Positions 25,775 through 34,849 of a stretch of 64,000 bases of DNA are shown here, piece after piece (position 1 is the stretch's first letter; each line of letters opens with the position of its first letter). Position numbers and translations under genes: made by a program. Below the pieces are notes generated by a model, which saw nothing but the letters and a program-made list of their open reading frames with translations, was not told the DNA's origin and did not search any database. Source of the DNA: CAIOYC01 sp965277345. GTDB lineage: Bacteria > Pseudomonadota > Alphaproteobacteria > Caulobacterales > Caulobacteraceae. The stretch is from contig CBDICI010000004.1 in the NCBI GenBank assembly GCA_965277345.1, positions 1,798,001 to 1,862,000 of the forward strand, written 5' to 3'.

Positions 25775-26404
25775 ATGCTGAAGAGGGGTGTGAGGCCTGG
25801 GGCGTCGGGGGTCGGACGGGTCATACGGTGGGCCTTCGTCGCGCTGAGCGGCGTCGTGGTCATCGCCGCGGCGCTGATGGCCTTCGCCCTGGCCCATCCG
25901 GAGGCCACCGGCGTGATCGACACGGTCGGCGCGGTTCTGCCTTTGTCGACCCCGCGCATCGTCGAGGCCGAGGCCTTGGCGAGTTCGCCCCGCCGGTGGG
26001 CCGAGGCGCCGACGGCGATGCGGGAGATCGACGCGGCCCTGGCCGTCTCCCCCCGCCGCGTCAGGGCCTGGCTGACCCGCATGGATGTGGTCATGGCCGC
26101 CGACCACGACCAGCTTTCGCCCACCGCCGTCGATCTGCTGCGCAGGAGCTACGCCCTCAGCCCGCTGGATTACACCTATGGCCCGGGCCGTCTGCGCTTC
26201 GCCTATAACCACTGGACGGCCCTGGCCCCGGCGGACCGGGTGACCGCGTTTCGCGAAATGCGCTGCCTGGGAGGGGTGGCCCCCGACGCCATGCGTAGCC
26301 TGCCGGGTCAGGTCCAGGATCGCGTGGGCCGCTTCGCCGCCGCGCTGAACTTCTTCCGGGTCGAGCGCAGGCGCTCACCCTGCACCCCGACGTTCGGATC
26401 ATGA
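25775..26404 (+). CDS. Membrane-anchored protein of unknown function in the polysaccharide locus
   Basis: 209 residues. A single hydrophobic segment at about 18-42 (AFVALSGVVVIAAALMAFALA) is followed by a soluble, helix-rich part (RWAEAPTAMREIDAALAVSPRRVRAWLTRMDVV, LSPTAVDLLRRSYALSPLDYTYGPGRLRF). The repeat-like helices recall a TPR-type scaffold, but I cannot align full TPR units. It sits between the Wzc-type kinase and the O-antigen ligase-like gene and overlaps the latter by 4 nt, so a role in polysaccharide assembly is likely. Similar small proteins next to Wzy genes are common and poorly described. Confidence 0.65.
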   Translation: MLKRGVRPGASGVGRVIRWAFVALSGVVVIAAALMAFALAHPEATGVIDTVGAVLPLSTPRIVEAEALASSPRRWAEAPTAMREIDAALAVSPRRVRAWLTRMDVVMAADHDQLSPTAVDLLRRSYALSPLDYTYGPGRLRFAYNHWTALAPADRVTAFREMRCLGGVAPDAMRSLPGQVQDRVGRFAAALNFFRVERRRSPCTPTFGS

Positions 26405-27714
26405 GCGCTCATCGGCGCTCCGATGCGGCGGCGGGGCTGGCGATCGTGGGGTCGCTGGGGGTGATCTTCACCGGTCATGCGCTGGCCGGCGGTTTCGCCA
26501 TGGCGCCGGCGCTCTGTATGGCGCTCGCCGTCTCCGCCATCGCCGCGGTGGTTCTGGCCATCACGCCGGACAGCGGCCTCATCCTCTCCGACCGGGTGCT
26601 GTGGCTGGCCGGCCTGGGCTTTCTCGCACCGCTTGGAGTGGCCCTGATCCAGTCATGCATGGCGGGCTTCGATCGGGAATACGCCCTTTTGGCCCTGATC
26701 CGGCTCTATGGGGTGGCCGCCCTATTCGTCGTCGGCTGTACGATCGGCTGGTCTCATCGCCACCTGCTGTATTTCCAGCTGGCGCTGGCCGGCGCGATCC
26801 TGGTCTTTTCCGCTGTCTGCCTCGTCCAGTTCCAGCTCACGCCTCCCCACCTCGTCCCCGGCTTCCAGACCGTGGAACGGCTCGCCGGCGCCTTCGGCAG
26901 TCCTAACAGCGCCGGTCTGATGTTCGCGTTGAGCGCGGTAAGCTGCGTATCGATCGTGCTCGATCGCGTGCGCGACGGGGAGCGGCGGGGGCGCCCGCGG
27001 CTGGGTCAAATCCTGCTCTGGCTGGCGGTCGGCGCCGCAGCCCTGTCCGTGATCGACCTTGGGCTCACCCGGTCGCGGTCGGGGCTGATCCTGTGCGTCG
27101 TCGCCGTGGCGATCCAGCTGTCGTTCGCCGCCAGAACGGCGAAGAGCCTGCTCTACCTGGCGCCGCTGGTCGTGGTGGCGATGGTTGTGCTCTGGGTCAC
27201 CATCTCGTTCCGACTGGTCAGCGCGGGGGGCGATCTCGCCTTCCGCCTCGGCATATACCGCGCGCATCTGGGCATGGTGTTCGACCGCCCGCTGCTTGGA
27301 CATGGTTTCGGCAGCTTCGTCGAACTCAATCGGCGGCTGGGCGATGAGGCCACCTTCGGCTCCCTGTTCAACATCGGCGCGATGCACGAGGTCTATCTGC
27401 AATGGCTGGAGCAGGCCGGTGTCGTTGCGCTCGCCGGAATGGCCTTGGCCGTCCTCATCATCCTCGGCGCGATCGGCGCCCAGGCCTGGCGTCGCGGCCG
27501 TTCTGGGCGCCATTGGCTGGCGGGAAGCCTGATGCTGGCCCTCGTCGCTTTCGGCCAGGGGCTGCTCGACCTTGGCCTGGAGCACTATTCCATCGTCCTG
27601 ACGCTGGCGCTGCTGCTGGGCACAGGCTTTGGCGTTCGCCTTCGCCGAGGGCGCCGCAAGGCGAACGGATCGCCGCTGACCTCAGCCGCCCAGACCCTGA
27701 TCGGCTCATATTGA
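26401..27714 (+). CDS. O-antigen ligase/Wzy polymerase-like membrane protein
   Basis: 437 residues with about ten to twelve membrane spans. A periplasmic loop near residues 275-330 includes FRLGIYRAHLGMVFDRPLLGHGFGSFVEL, the R-x10-14-GxGxG/F-type signature of the O-antigen ligase (PF04932) family. Next comes NIGAMHEVYLQWLEQAG with a conserved H-x-x-Y/L-x-W/E element. Members either polymerise repeat units (Wzy) or ligate glycans (WaaL/PglL); the locus context with a Wzc favours polymerase. Coupled to the preceding gene and convergent with fcl. Confidence 0.85.
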   Translation: MSAHRRSDAAAGLAIVGSLGVIFTGHALAGGFAMAPALCMALAVSAIAAVVLAITPDSGLILSDRVLWLAGLGFLAPLGVALIQSCMAGFDREYALLALIRLYGVAALFVVGCTIGWSHRHLLYFQLALAGAILVFSAVCLVQFQLTPPHLVPGFQTVERLAGAFGSPNSAGLMFALSAVSCVSIVLDRVRDGERRGRPRLGQILLWLAVGAAALSVIDLGLTRSRSGLILCVVAVAIQLSFAARTAKSLLYLAPLVVVAMVVLWVTISFRLVSAGGDLAFRLGIYRAHLGMVFDRPLLGHGFGSFVELNRRLGDEATFGSLFNIGAMHEVYLQWLEQAGVVALAGMALAVLIILGAIGAQAWRRGRSGRHWLAGSLMLALVAFGQGLLDLGLEHYSIVLTLALLLGTGFGVRLRRGRRKANGSPLTSAAQTLIGSY

Positions 27715-27760
27715 ACCGTGAATCAGGGTCTACACTTTGAGTTTAGAGCATGATTCACGT

Positions 27761-27776
27761 CGGATGATTCCATCCG
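27761..27776. repeat. Small perfect hairpin between convergent genes
   Basis: CGGATG-ATTC-CATCCG between the ends of the O-antigen ligase-like gene and fcl, next to an AGAGCATGATTC word common in alphaproteobacterial intergenic repeats. It could stop transcription from both sides, but has no T-tract. Confidence 0.45.
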
Positions 27777-27782
27777 AAACGA

Positions 27783-28736
27783 CTAGACATCTAGACTTGG
27801 GTTCGCCAGAAACCATCTATAGGCTCGGGTGATCCCGTCTCGTAGGGCGATGGAGGGCGTCCACCCTAAGGCCCGGATCTTGTCGGCGCTCATCAGCTTG
27901 CGCGGCGTGCCGTCGGGCTTGCTGGGGTCGGTGACGATCCCGCCGTCGAACCCCACCGCTTCGCAGACCAGTTCCGCCAGCTCGCGGATGGTGAGGTCCT
28001 CGCCCGAGCCGACGTTCACGTGCCCGGTGTCGGAATAGGTCTTCATCAGGTAGACGCAGGCGTCGGCGCAGTCGTCGGCGTGCAGGAACTCGCGGCGCGG
28101 CGTGCCCGTACCCCAGATGACGATATGATCGGCGCCGCCGAGCTTGGCCTCATGCGCCTTGCGGATCAGGGCCGGCAGCACGTGGCTGGTGTCGAGGTCG
28201 AAGTTGTCGCCCGGTCCATAGAGGTTGGTGGGCATGGCGGAGATGTAGTCGGCCCCGTGCTGGCGGCGATACGCCTCCACCAGCTTGATGCCGGCGATCT
28301 TGGCGATGGCGTACCACTGGTTGGTCTCTTCCAGCGGACCGGTCAGCAGCGCATCCTCCGAGATCGGCTGGGAGGCCAGCCTGGGGTAGATGCAGCTCGA
28401 GCCGAGGAACATGAGCTTCTGCACCTCGGCCCTAAACGCGGCCTCGACGATATTGGCCTCGATCATAAGGTTGTCGTAGAGAAAGTCGGCCGGATAGATG
28501 TCGTTGGCCAGGATGCCGCCGACCTTGGCGGCGGCCAGGAATACCGCATCGGGCCGGGCCTGCATCACCCAGGCGCGGGTGGCGGCCTGGTCCTGCAGAT
28601 CGACCTGATCGCGCCCTACCGTCAGAACCTCGCAGTCCTCCCGCGCCAGACGGCGCACGATGGCGGAGCCGACCATGCCGCGATGGCCGGCGACCCAGAC
28701 CCGCTTGCCCTTGAGTGAGAAGATTTCAGTCGGCAT
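27783..28736 (-). CDS. fcl: GDP-L-fucose synthase (GDP-4-keto-6-deoxymannose 3,5-epimerase/4-reductase)
   Basis: 317 residues. The NADP Rossmann motif is VAGHRGMVGSAIVRRL. FLGSSCIYPRLASQP and WYAIAKIAGIKLVEAYRRQHG hold the Ser and Tyr-x-x-x-Lys active residues, and MPTNLYGPGDNFD is diagnostic of WcaG/Fcl. It converts GDP-4-keto-6-deoxy-D-mannose, the product of Gmd, to GDP-L-fucose in the cytosol. Its start lies inside the end of gmd (11-bp overlap), so both are co-translated. It shows the glycan probably contains fucose, unless the intermediate is diverted by the DegT enzyme at 37155. Confidence 0.94.
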   Translation of the reverse strand: MPTEIFSLKGKRVWVAGHRGMVGSAIVRRLAREDCEVLTVGRDQVDLQDQAATRAWVMQARPDAVFLAAAKVGGILANDIYPADFLYDNLMIEANIVEAAFRAEVQKLMFLGSSCIYPRLASQPISEDALLTGPLEETNQWYAIAKIAGIKLVEAYRRQHGADYISAMPTNLYGPGDNFDLDTSHVLPALIRKAHEAKLGGADHIVIWGTGTPRREFLHADDCADACVYLMKTYSDTGHVNVGSGEDLTIRELAELVCEAVGFDGGIVTDPSKPDGTPRKLMSADKIRALGWTPSIALRDGITRAYRWFLANPSLDV

Positions 28737-29802
28737 TGCGCCGCCGTTCTTGCGCCACGGTGATCAGGTCCGCGGCCACCATCTCCGCGCACAGGCTCTC
28801 CCACTTGGTCTCATGCACCCAGCCGAGCTTCTCTTTCGCCTTGGTGGGATCGCCGATCAAAAGCTCGACCTCGGTGGGGCGGAAATAGCGCGGATCGACC
28901 TCAACATAGACGCGTCCGGTCTCCTTGCAGATTCCCTTCTCCGCCACACCCTCGCCCTGCCAGTCGAGCGCTATATCGACCTCGGCGAAAGCTTTGGCCA
29001 CGAAATCGCGCACCAGGGTGGTCTCGCCGGTGGCCAGCACATAGTCGCCGGGCTGATCCTGCTGCAGCATCAACCACATGCCGCGGACATACTCGCGCGC
29101 ATGGCCCCAATCGCGCCGGGCGTCCAGATTGCCGAGATAGAGCTTGTCTTGGAAGCCGAGCTTGATGGCGGCCGCCGCGCGGGTGATCTTACGGGTGACG
29201 AAGGTCTCGCCCCGCAGCGGGCTCTCGTGGTTGAACAGGATGCCGTTGGAGGCGTGCATTCCATAGGCCTCGCGGTAGTTGACCACGATCCAGTAACCGT
29301 AGAGCTTGGCTGCGGCATAGGGACTGCGCGGATAGAACGGCGTCTTCTCGCTTTGCGGCACCTCCTGCACCAGGCCGTACAGTTCCGAGGTCGAGGCCTG
29401 ATAGAAACGGCTCTTCTTCTCCAGCCCCAGGATGCGGATCGCCTCGAGCATACGCAGCGTGCCGATGCCGTCGGCGTTGGCGGTATATTCCGGCGTCTCA
29501 AAGCTCACCTGCACGTGGCTCTGGGCGGCGAGGTTGTAGATTTCGTCCGGCTGGGTCTGCTGGATGATGCGGATCAGGTTGGTGGAGTCCGTCATGTCTC
29601 CATAATGCAGAATGAAGCGTTGATTCTGCTCGTGCGGGTCCTGATAGAGTTGTTCGATCCGCCCGGTGTTGAACGAAGACGACCGCCGCTTCACCCCGTG
29701 AACGGTATAGCCCTTCTCCAGCAGAAGCTCCGACAGGTACGCCCCGTCCTGGCCGGTGACCCCGGTGACCAGGGCCGTCTTGCCGTTTCGGCTGACTGAC
29801 AT
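28726..29802 (-). CDS. gmd: GDP-mannose 4,6-dehydratase
   Basis: 358 residues. TGVTGQDGAYLSELLLEKGYTVHGV is the Gmd nucleotide-binding loop. QPDEIYNLAAQSHVQVSFE, FYQASTSELYGLVQE (with the catalytic Ser/Thr-Glu) and SPYAAAKLYGYWIVVNYREAYG (Y-x-x-x-K) complete the signature. It makes GDP-4-keto-6-deoxy-D-mannose from GDP-mannose. Middle gene of the minus-strand operon WcaI-like, gmd, fcl. The product could feed GDP-L-fucose via fcl, or GDP-perosamine via a DegT-type aminotransferase such as the one at 37155. Confidence 0.96.
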   Translation of the reverse strand: MSVSRNGKTALVTGVTGQDGAYLSELLLEKGYTVHGVKRRSSSFNTGRIEQLYQDPHEQNQRFILHYGDMTDSTNLIRIIQQTQPDEIYNLAAQSHVQVSFETPEYTANADGIGTLRMLEAIRILGLEKKSRFYQASTSELYGLVQEVPQSEKTPFYPRSPYAAAKLYGYWIVVNYREAYGMHASNGILFNHESPLRGETFVTRKITRAAAAIKLGFQDKLYLGNLDARRDWGHAREYVRGMWLMLQQDQPGDYVLATGETTLVRDFVAKAFAEVDIALDWQGEGVAEKGICKETGRVYVEVDPRYFRPTEVELLIGDPTKAKEKLGWVHETKWESLCAEMVAADLITVAQERRRNAD

Positions 29803-29804
29803 GG

Positions 29805-31070
29805 TTAGACGGCTCCTTTGGAAGCACTGCAGGGTGGGGCGGGCGCCCGGTCGGCGACCGAGCGTATAGCCTGAAAGAAGTCTTCGATCAGAAGGGTTTT
29901 CGAGAGTTTGCGGGCCAGCGCCAGGCGCTCATCCATCTGGCGGCGATCAGCGGCAACGCCGGCGGCGGACCTCACCGCATCCGCCAGCGCCCGGGCGTCG
30001 CCGGGCGGAGTGAACAGGCAGGATGCGCCGAGGAAGCTCGCCAGTTCGGTGCCTTGATCGGCGGTGACCACAATGCGCCGTCCGGAGGCCAGCATGGCGC
30101 CGAGCTTGGAGGGCAGCATCAGGTCCGCCGCCCCGGCTTCCTGCGGCAGCAGGTGGAGATCGGCTGTCCCTAGAAAGTCCGAGAACCGCTCCACGGGCTG
30201 GAAGTCCAACAGCCGGATGTTGCCGAGCGCCTTCGCCGCCTTGGCCACCTCGCCGCGCATGGGGCCCTGCCCCGCGACCACGAACACGATCCGCCGCTCG
30301 CCGGCGAGACGCCGCGCCGCCTCGACCAGGAGGCCGACACCCTGTTTCGCGCCGATATTGCCTGAATAGAGGGCGATGAAATCGTCCGGGCCGAGGCCGA
30401 GTTCCGCCCGATAGGCCGAGGCGTCCGTCACCGGACGCACCATGTCGAGGTCGACCCAGTTGCGGATTACGGCGACCTTGTTCTTCGGGACACCCTTGGC
30501 GATGATGCGCGCCGCCATGGCGTCGGCGATGGTGATCACCTTGTCGAACCTCTGCAGGCAGGCGCGTTCGAAGCTGAGCGCGAGGGTGCGCAAAAGGTCG
30601 CCCCCTTGCAGATGCCCTGTGGCGAAGGCGGCGTCGATCTCGAGGTCCTGGACGTGCAGCACCGTTCTGACGCCCACCAGCTTAGAGGCGGCCAGCACAT
30701 AGGGCGCCCCGAACAGGGTCGGCTCCACCACGATGACCACATCGGGACGAAAGGTGAGGATTTGCCCCACCACGCGGGGCAGCGAACTCAGCGCGAACGA
30801 CAGCGGCGCCAGCAGGCGGTGGACGCCATGCATCCGCTCGTTCAGATACAGCGGACAGCGGAAGATGCGGACGCCCGCCAAAGCCTCTTTCGACCAACGG
30901 TTCCCGTAGCCGCCCAGCAGTTTCCATCCGGGATAGTGGGGCGGCGTGGTGATGACCCGCACCTCGCAGCCGCGTGTGGCGAGATACTCGCCGATTTCAC
31001 CGGAATATTTGCCGACGCCCGCGATTTCCGGCGCATAGTTCATCCCGTGGATCAAGATACGCGATCCCAC
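29805..31070 (-). CDS. WcaI-like glycosyltransferase (GT4)
   Basis: 421 residues with a GTG start. It opens GSRILIHGMNYAPEIAGVGKYSGEIGEYLATRG and continues TTPPHYPGWKLLGGYGNRW, matching the WcaI family of colanic-acid-type transferases. The C-terminal GT-B half carries IALYSGNIGAKQGVGLLVEAARRL, LLPQEAGAADLMLPSKLGAMLASGRRIV and TADQGTEL, the sugar-nucleotide binding region. WcaI is proposed to add fucose to the growing repeat unit; with gmd and fcl next door, a GDP-fucose donor is likely here, but not proven. First gene of the minus-strand operon; 2 bp before gmd. Confidence 0.88.
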   Translation of the reverse strand: MGSRILIHGMNYAPEIAGVGKYSGEIGEYLATRGCEVRVITTPPHYPGWKLLGGYGNRWSKEALAGVRIFRCPLYLNERMHGVHRLLAPLSFALSSLPRVVGQILTFRPDVVIVVEPTLFGAPYVLAASKLVGVRTVLHVQDLEIDAAFATGHLQGGDLLRTLALSFERACLQRFDKVITIADAMAARIIAKGVPKNKVAVIRNWVDLDMVRPVTDASAYRAELGLGPDDFIALYSGNIGAKQGVGLLVEAARRLAGERRIVFVVAGQGPMRGEVAKAAKALGNIRLLDFQPVERFSDFLGTADLHLLPQEAGAADLMLPSKLGAMLASGRRIVVTADQGTELASFLGASCLFTPPGDARALADAVRSAAGVAADRRQMDERLALARKLSKTLLIEDFFQAIRSVADRAPAPPCSASKGAV

Positions 31071-31328
31071 CCCATTGCCCCCGGATCAAAACGCGCGCAA
31101 CCCATCGTGGATACGACACGTTCCCCAATCTCTTCTGGACCTACATTGCGTTCGGAAGCATAGCAATGGATACAACAACACTCGTCGCACAAAATATACA
31201 GAACTCGCGTGTAAATGCTGGTGGCTTATACCTTCGGTTGATGTTGCGGCGTTTTATGCGGGTAGGCTTGAGGCCCGTGCGCCAGGGACGAATTGGTTTC
31301 TTGTGAACGCTGGAGGGAGAACGGCTCA
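31071..31328. promoter_or_regulatory. Divergent A+T-richer promoter region in the polysaccharide locus
   Basis: 258 bp between the minus-strand WcaI-like operon and the plus-strand beta-helix gene, clearly lower in GC than the flanking genes. Promoters for both directions should be here. It contains ATGGATACA at 31166-31174, one mismatch from a word shared by two other intergenic regions of this locus. No small gene is convincing. Confidence 0.4.
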
Positions 31329-33350
31329 ATGGTCAGGATCGGTGGTCGCTCGTCGCGCCTTGGATGGGCGTGTGGTGTGTGCGCTGCGGCGGTGTTGGGC
31401 GCGGCGGCGCCGGCTTTTGCGGAGGTGGTGATCCACGTGGCGCCCCCGGGTGGCGGCGTCGACGCCTCCCCGCTTCTGCGACAGGCGCTGGCCGGGGCCC
31501 GCGAAGCGCGCCAGTCCCACGCCGGCGAAGCCGTGGTGGTGGAGTTCGCACCCGGCGCCTACCACTTGGCGCAAACCCTCTCGATTCTCGGCGAGGACAG
31601 CGGCGCATCGGGCGCGCCCCTCGTCCTTCGCGCCGCGCCGGGCGGCGGAACGGTGAGACTTCTGGGCTCCATGGCATTGACCCAGCGCGCCGAGCCTTCC
31701 GAGGCCGCGCGGTCGCGCTCTCCCGCGGGGGGGCGCCTGCTTGCTTTCGACCTCGACCCCGCGGCGCGCCAACGCCTGGTGAACGAGAAGGCCAAGTCCA
31801 GCCAGCACAGCGAGACCGGCGTGGCGCTGCTTCTGGTGCAGGGCGAAACCATGCTGCACGCCGCGCGCTGGCCCCGCCAGGGTTACGCCGTGGCGCAGGC
31901 GACCGGCGGCGCCGGCGGTCAGGGACCGATGTTCAGCGCCGGTCAGGCGCGGCGCTGGGCGGGGGAGCCGGACCTCTGGGCCGGCGGCTTCTTCAATCAG
32001 GCCTGGAACTACGAAACCGCCCGGGTCACGAACGTGGATGGCGATGGCGCGGTGCAGGTCGCCGCGTTGCAGACCCGCTATCCCATCCTGCCGAGCTTCC
32101 GCTACTTCATCTATAACGCCTTGTCCGAGCTCGATGCGCCGGGCCAATATGTCGGCGATCCCCAGTCCGGTCAGATCGACGTCATCCCCGCCGCCGATCC
32201 GGAGCGACTGCCGATCGAATCGACGGTGGTCCCGACAGTGATCCGCATCGTCGGCGCCCACGATGTCACGCTGCAGGGGCTGGAGGTCGCCAACGCCCTC
32301 AGCGCCGCGGTGCTGATTGATGGCTCAAGCCGCGTCACGCTGGACGGCTGCTTCGTCACGCGAAGCGGCGCCGCGGGCGTGAAGATCACCGGCGGCGCGG
32401 GCAATCTGGTGCAGCACACCGTCATCTCCGACACCGGCGAGGAGGGGGTGATCCTCTCGGGCGGAGATCGCCAGACCCTGGGCCCCGCCCACCATCAAGT
32501 GCTGGACAGTATCCTGGTCCGCACGGGGCAGGAGATTCGCGCCTATCGTCCAGCCGTGCGGCTTGAGGGCGTCGGCAATGTCGTCGCCGGCTCGGTGCTG
32601 GCCGACGCGCCGCATTCCGCCGTCATGTTCGACGGGAATGAGCACCGCATCCAGCGCAATGAGATATTCCATGTGGTGACCGAGACCGACGACGCGGCGG
32701 CCATCTATACCGATCGCGATCCCGCCGCGCGGGGTACGGTCATGACCGAGAACTATTTCCACGACATCGTCGACACCTATAGCGGACCGAACCACCAGGG
32801 CGTCTACGGCGTCTATTTCGACGACTACAACAGCGGCCTGACCGTCACCAAGAACCTGTTCCTGCGCACCGCGACCGGGGTGTTCATCCACGGCGGCAGC
32901 GACAATGTGGTCACCCAGAACCTGTTCATCGGTGTCCGTTCGCCGGCCATTCGCTTCGTGGACATGGCGGGAAGTTACGCCACCACCGTCGCCAACCTGC
33001 AGGCCAACATGAAGCGTGCGCCGTTCGATGGCCCGCTATATCGCCAGCGCTATCCTGCGCTCGGCAAGGAACTGACGGCGGGCCTGCAGACCGCGCGCGA
33101 CAACCGCATCGGTCCCAATCTGGTGACGGGCGACACCCAGGCGATATCGTTCACGCCAGGGCAGGCGGGCGCCCTGCAAAGCGTAACCCCGGCGCTGCAA
33201 CGTCCCCTGGGCGGCGGCGCCAACGATCCGGTCTCGGCCGCCGCGGCGGTGGGGGGCGACCCCTTCGGTCTGCCGTTGCCGTCAATGGACCGGCGGCGCG
33301 CGCTCGCTGATCTGCCCTTTATCGGCGCCGCCCAGGCAAGCCTCCATTGA
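31329..33350 (+). CDS. Secreted right-handed beta-helix protein (polysaccharide lyase/hydrolase-like)
   Basis: 673 residues from the ATG at 31329, supported by GGAGGGAGA upstream. The signal peptide ends PAFA-EVV. From about 270 on, parallel beta-helix turns are visible: VTLQGLEVANALSAAVLIDGSS, NLVQHTVISDTGEEGVILSGG, and GLTVTKNLFLRTATGVFIHGGSDNVVTQNLF. Asp-rich VTETDDAAAIYTDRDPAARG and YGVYFDDYNSG could be a catalytic or calcium site. Such proteins in capsule loci often cleave or epimerise the secreted glycan; chemistry and substrate are not known. Coupled to the next glycosyltransferase by a TTGA junction. Confidence 0.82.
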   Translation: MVRIGGRSSRLGWACGVCAAAVLGAAAPAFAEVVIHVAPPGGGVDASPLLRQALAGAREARQSHAGEAVVVEFAPGAYHLAQTLSILGEDSGASGAPLVLRAAPGGGTVRLLGSMALTQRAEPSEAARSRSPAGGRLLAFDLDPAARQRLVNEKAKSSQHSETGVALLLVQGETMLHAARWPRQGYAVAQATGGAGGQGPMFSAGQARRWAGEPDLWAGGFFNQAWNYETARVTNVDGDGAVQVAALQTRYPILPSFRYFIYNALSELDAPGQYVGDPQSGQIDVIPAADPERLPIESTVVPTVIRIVGAHDVTLQGLEVANALSAAVLIDGSSRVTLDGCFVTRSGAAGVKITGGAGNLVQHTVISDTGEEGVILSGGDRQTLGPAHHQVLDSILVRTGQEIRAYRPAVRLEGVGNVVAGSVLADAPHSAVMFDGNEHRIQRNEIFHVVTETDDAAAIYTDRDPAARGTVMTENYFHDIVDTYSGPNHQGVYGVYFDDYNSGLTVTKNLFLRTATGVFIHGGSDNVVTQNLFIGVRSPAIRFVDMAGSYATTVANLQANMKRAPFDGPLYRQRYPALGKELTAGLQTARDNRIGPNLVTGDTQAISFTPGQAGALQSVTPALQRPLGGGANDPVSAAAAVGGDPFGLPLPSMDRRRALADLPFIGAAQASLH

Positions 33351-34330
33351 GCGCGCAAGTCGGCCCGACCCAGGACGGCCCCGTTCGAGTCGACGAGGCG
33401 CGGTCCTTGGCCCCCATCGCGCTGTTCGTCTATCGGCGCGATCGGCATCTGGCCCGCACCCTCGATGCGCTGGAGGCCTGCGACGGCTTTGGCGCGTCGC
33501 GCCTGTTCGTGTTCTCCGATGGTCCGAAGAAGCCCGAGCAGGCGGCGGAGATCGAGGCCGTGCGCGCCCTCGTTCGCGGCCGCAATCTGCTTAACCTCAC
33601 CCTGATCGAGGCCGAGACCAACCAGGGCCTGGCGCGCTCGATCATCGCCGGCGTCGGCCGGCTGTGCCGAGACTACGGCCGGACCATCGTGCTGGAGGAC
33701 GATCTGATCCTGCATCCCGCCGCGCTGCTCTGGTTCAACGCCGCGCTCGACCGGTTCGCGGACGACGAGGCGGTGGTGCAGGTGGCGGCCTATCAGTTTC
33801 GCGTGCCCGAATTCGCCAGGCGAGAAGGGGGAATGTTCCTCCGCTTCGTCAACTCCTGGGGCTGGGCGACCTGGGACCGGGCCTGGCGAGGCTTCGATCC
33901 CGACGCGGCAGGCTGGGAGGCTGTGGAGACCGATCCCAAGGTGCGCCGCGCCTTCGACTGCGACGACAGCTACCCCATGGCAGACATGCTGACGGCGCAG
34001 ATGCGCGGCAAGCTGGATAGCTGGGCGATCCGCTGGCGCTGGTCCACCTTCAAGAGTGGCGGGCTGACCCTCTTTCCCCCGCGCTCGATGGTCAGCAACA
34101 TCGGCTTCGACGAAACCGCCACGCACAACAGCCTGGGGGCGCTCAAACGGTGGGCGGCGCCCCCGCCCCCCTTTGAATGGGACCGGGCCGAGCCGCCCAC
34201 CCTGCCGCAACGGGCCGTGGTCGCCGAGCCGGATGAGCGCGCCTTCAACCGGGGGCTCCGCGCCACCGGCGCCATGCGCAACGCGCGCATCAAAGCCGTG
34301 CTGCGCCGGCTAGGCCTCTGGAATCGCTGA
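33347..34330 (+). CDS. Glycosyltransferase, GT-A fold (GNT-I-like), paralogue 1
   Basis: 327 residues with a TTG start that overlaps the previous stop; no nearby ATG offers the conserved N-terminus. APIALFVYRRDRHLARTLDALEAC opens a GT-A fold. Then come LFVFSDGPKKPEQ and TNQGLARSIIAGVGRL. IVLEDDLILHPAALLWFNAAL carries the Asp-rich (EDD) metal/nucleotide-sugar motif, and NSWGWATWDRAWRGFD is a shared family block. The same layout recurs in the minus-strand gene at 34846. Donor and acceptor are unknown. Its 3' end overlaps the convergent acetyltransferase gene by 21 bp. Confidence 0.83.
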   Translation: MSAQVGPTQDGPVRVDEARSLAPIALFVYRRDRHLARTLDALEACDGFGASRLFVFSDGPKKPEQAAEIEAVRALVRGRNLLNLTLIEAETNQGLARSIIAGVGRLCRDYGRTIVLEDDLILHPAALLWFNAALDRFADDEAVVQVAAYQFRVPEFARREGGMFLRFVNSWGWATWDRAWRGFDPDAAGWEAVETDPKVRRAFDCDDSYPMADMLTAQMRGKLDSWAIRWRWSTFKSGGLTLFPPRSMVSNIGFDETATHNSLGALKRWAAPPPPFEWDRAEPPTLPQRAVVAEPDERAFNRGLRATGAMRNARIKAVLRRLGLWNR

Positions 34331-34849
34331 GGCGCCGCCGCGGCGTGGGCGGGGCCGGATCGGCCTTGCCGGCACGCCGCCACAGATGGTGTAGGGCGGC
34401 AGATCCTTGGTCACCACCGAGCCCGCGCCGACGATGCACCCCTCGCCAATCCTGACCGATCCGATCAGAATGGAGCCGAACCCCACCAGCACATCGTCGC
34501 CGATTTCCACCAGGCTCTCATCCAGTCTGGGCGCGAAATAGACGCTCAACCGCGGATGGTCGAACGGATGGTCCTTGCCGACCACCGAGACGTTCGAGGA
34601 AATCAGGACTTCAGACCCCATGCGCAGGTTGGCTTCGCAGGTGAAGTTCTTGCCGAACGAGATGTGATCGCCAAGCTCGATAAACTGTGGCGGCCGGATA
34701 TCGACGCCCCGCGAGATGTTGATGTCCCGCCCGGCGACCAGGCGGAACCGCCCAATCGATTTCAGCCGCAGTCCCAACAGACGAAGCTGTCGCGCCAGCG
34801 TGCGCAGCGTCGCCAGGGGCGCGGGCAGGCTGCGATACGGTCCGCTCAT
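34310..34849 (-). CDS. Left-handed beta-helix acyltransferase (WcaF/NodL-like O-acetyltransferase)
   Basis: 179 residues from the ATG at 34849, which overlaps the stop of the upstream glycosyltransferase (ATGA). Hexapeptide-repeat turns run from about 60 to 165: IELGDHISFGKNFTCEANLRMG, LISSNVSVVGKDHPFDHP with the catalytic-type histidine, and LVEIGDDVLVGFGSILIGSVRIGEGCIVGAGSVVTKDLP. It ends in GGVPARPIRPR, the usual G-x-P-A-K/R-x-I motif. It likely O-acetylates a sugar of the repeat unit in the cytosol. A longer upstream reading is a shadow. Confidence 0.88.
   Translation of the reverse strand: MSGPYRSLPAPLATLRTLARQLRLLGLRLKSIGRFRLVAGRDINISRGVDIRPPQFIELGDHISFGKNFTCEANLRMGSEVLISSNVSVVGKDHPFDHPRLSVYFAPRLDESLVEIGDDVLVGFGSILIGSVRIGEGCIVGAGSVVTKDLPPYTICGGVPARPIRPRPRRGGASAIPEA

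Noticed and set aside
31075..31431. 118-codon frame before the beta-helix gene
   Set aside because: It runs out of frame into the signal peptide of the beta-helix gene and covers the likely promoter.
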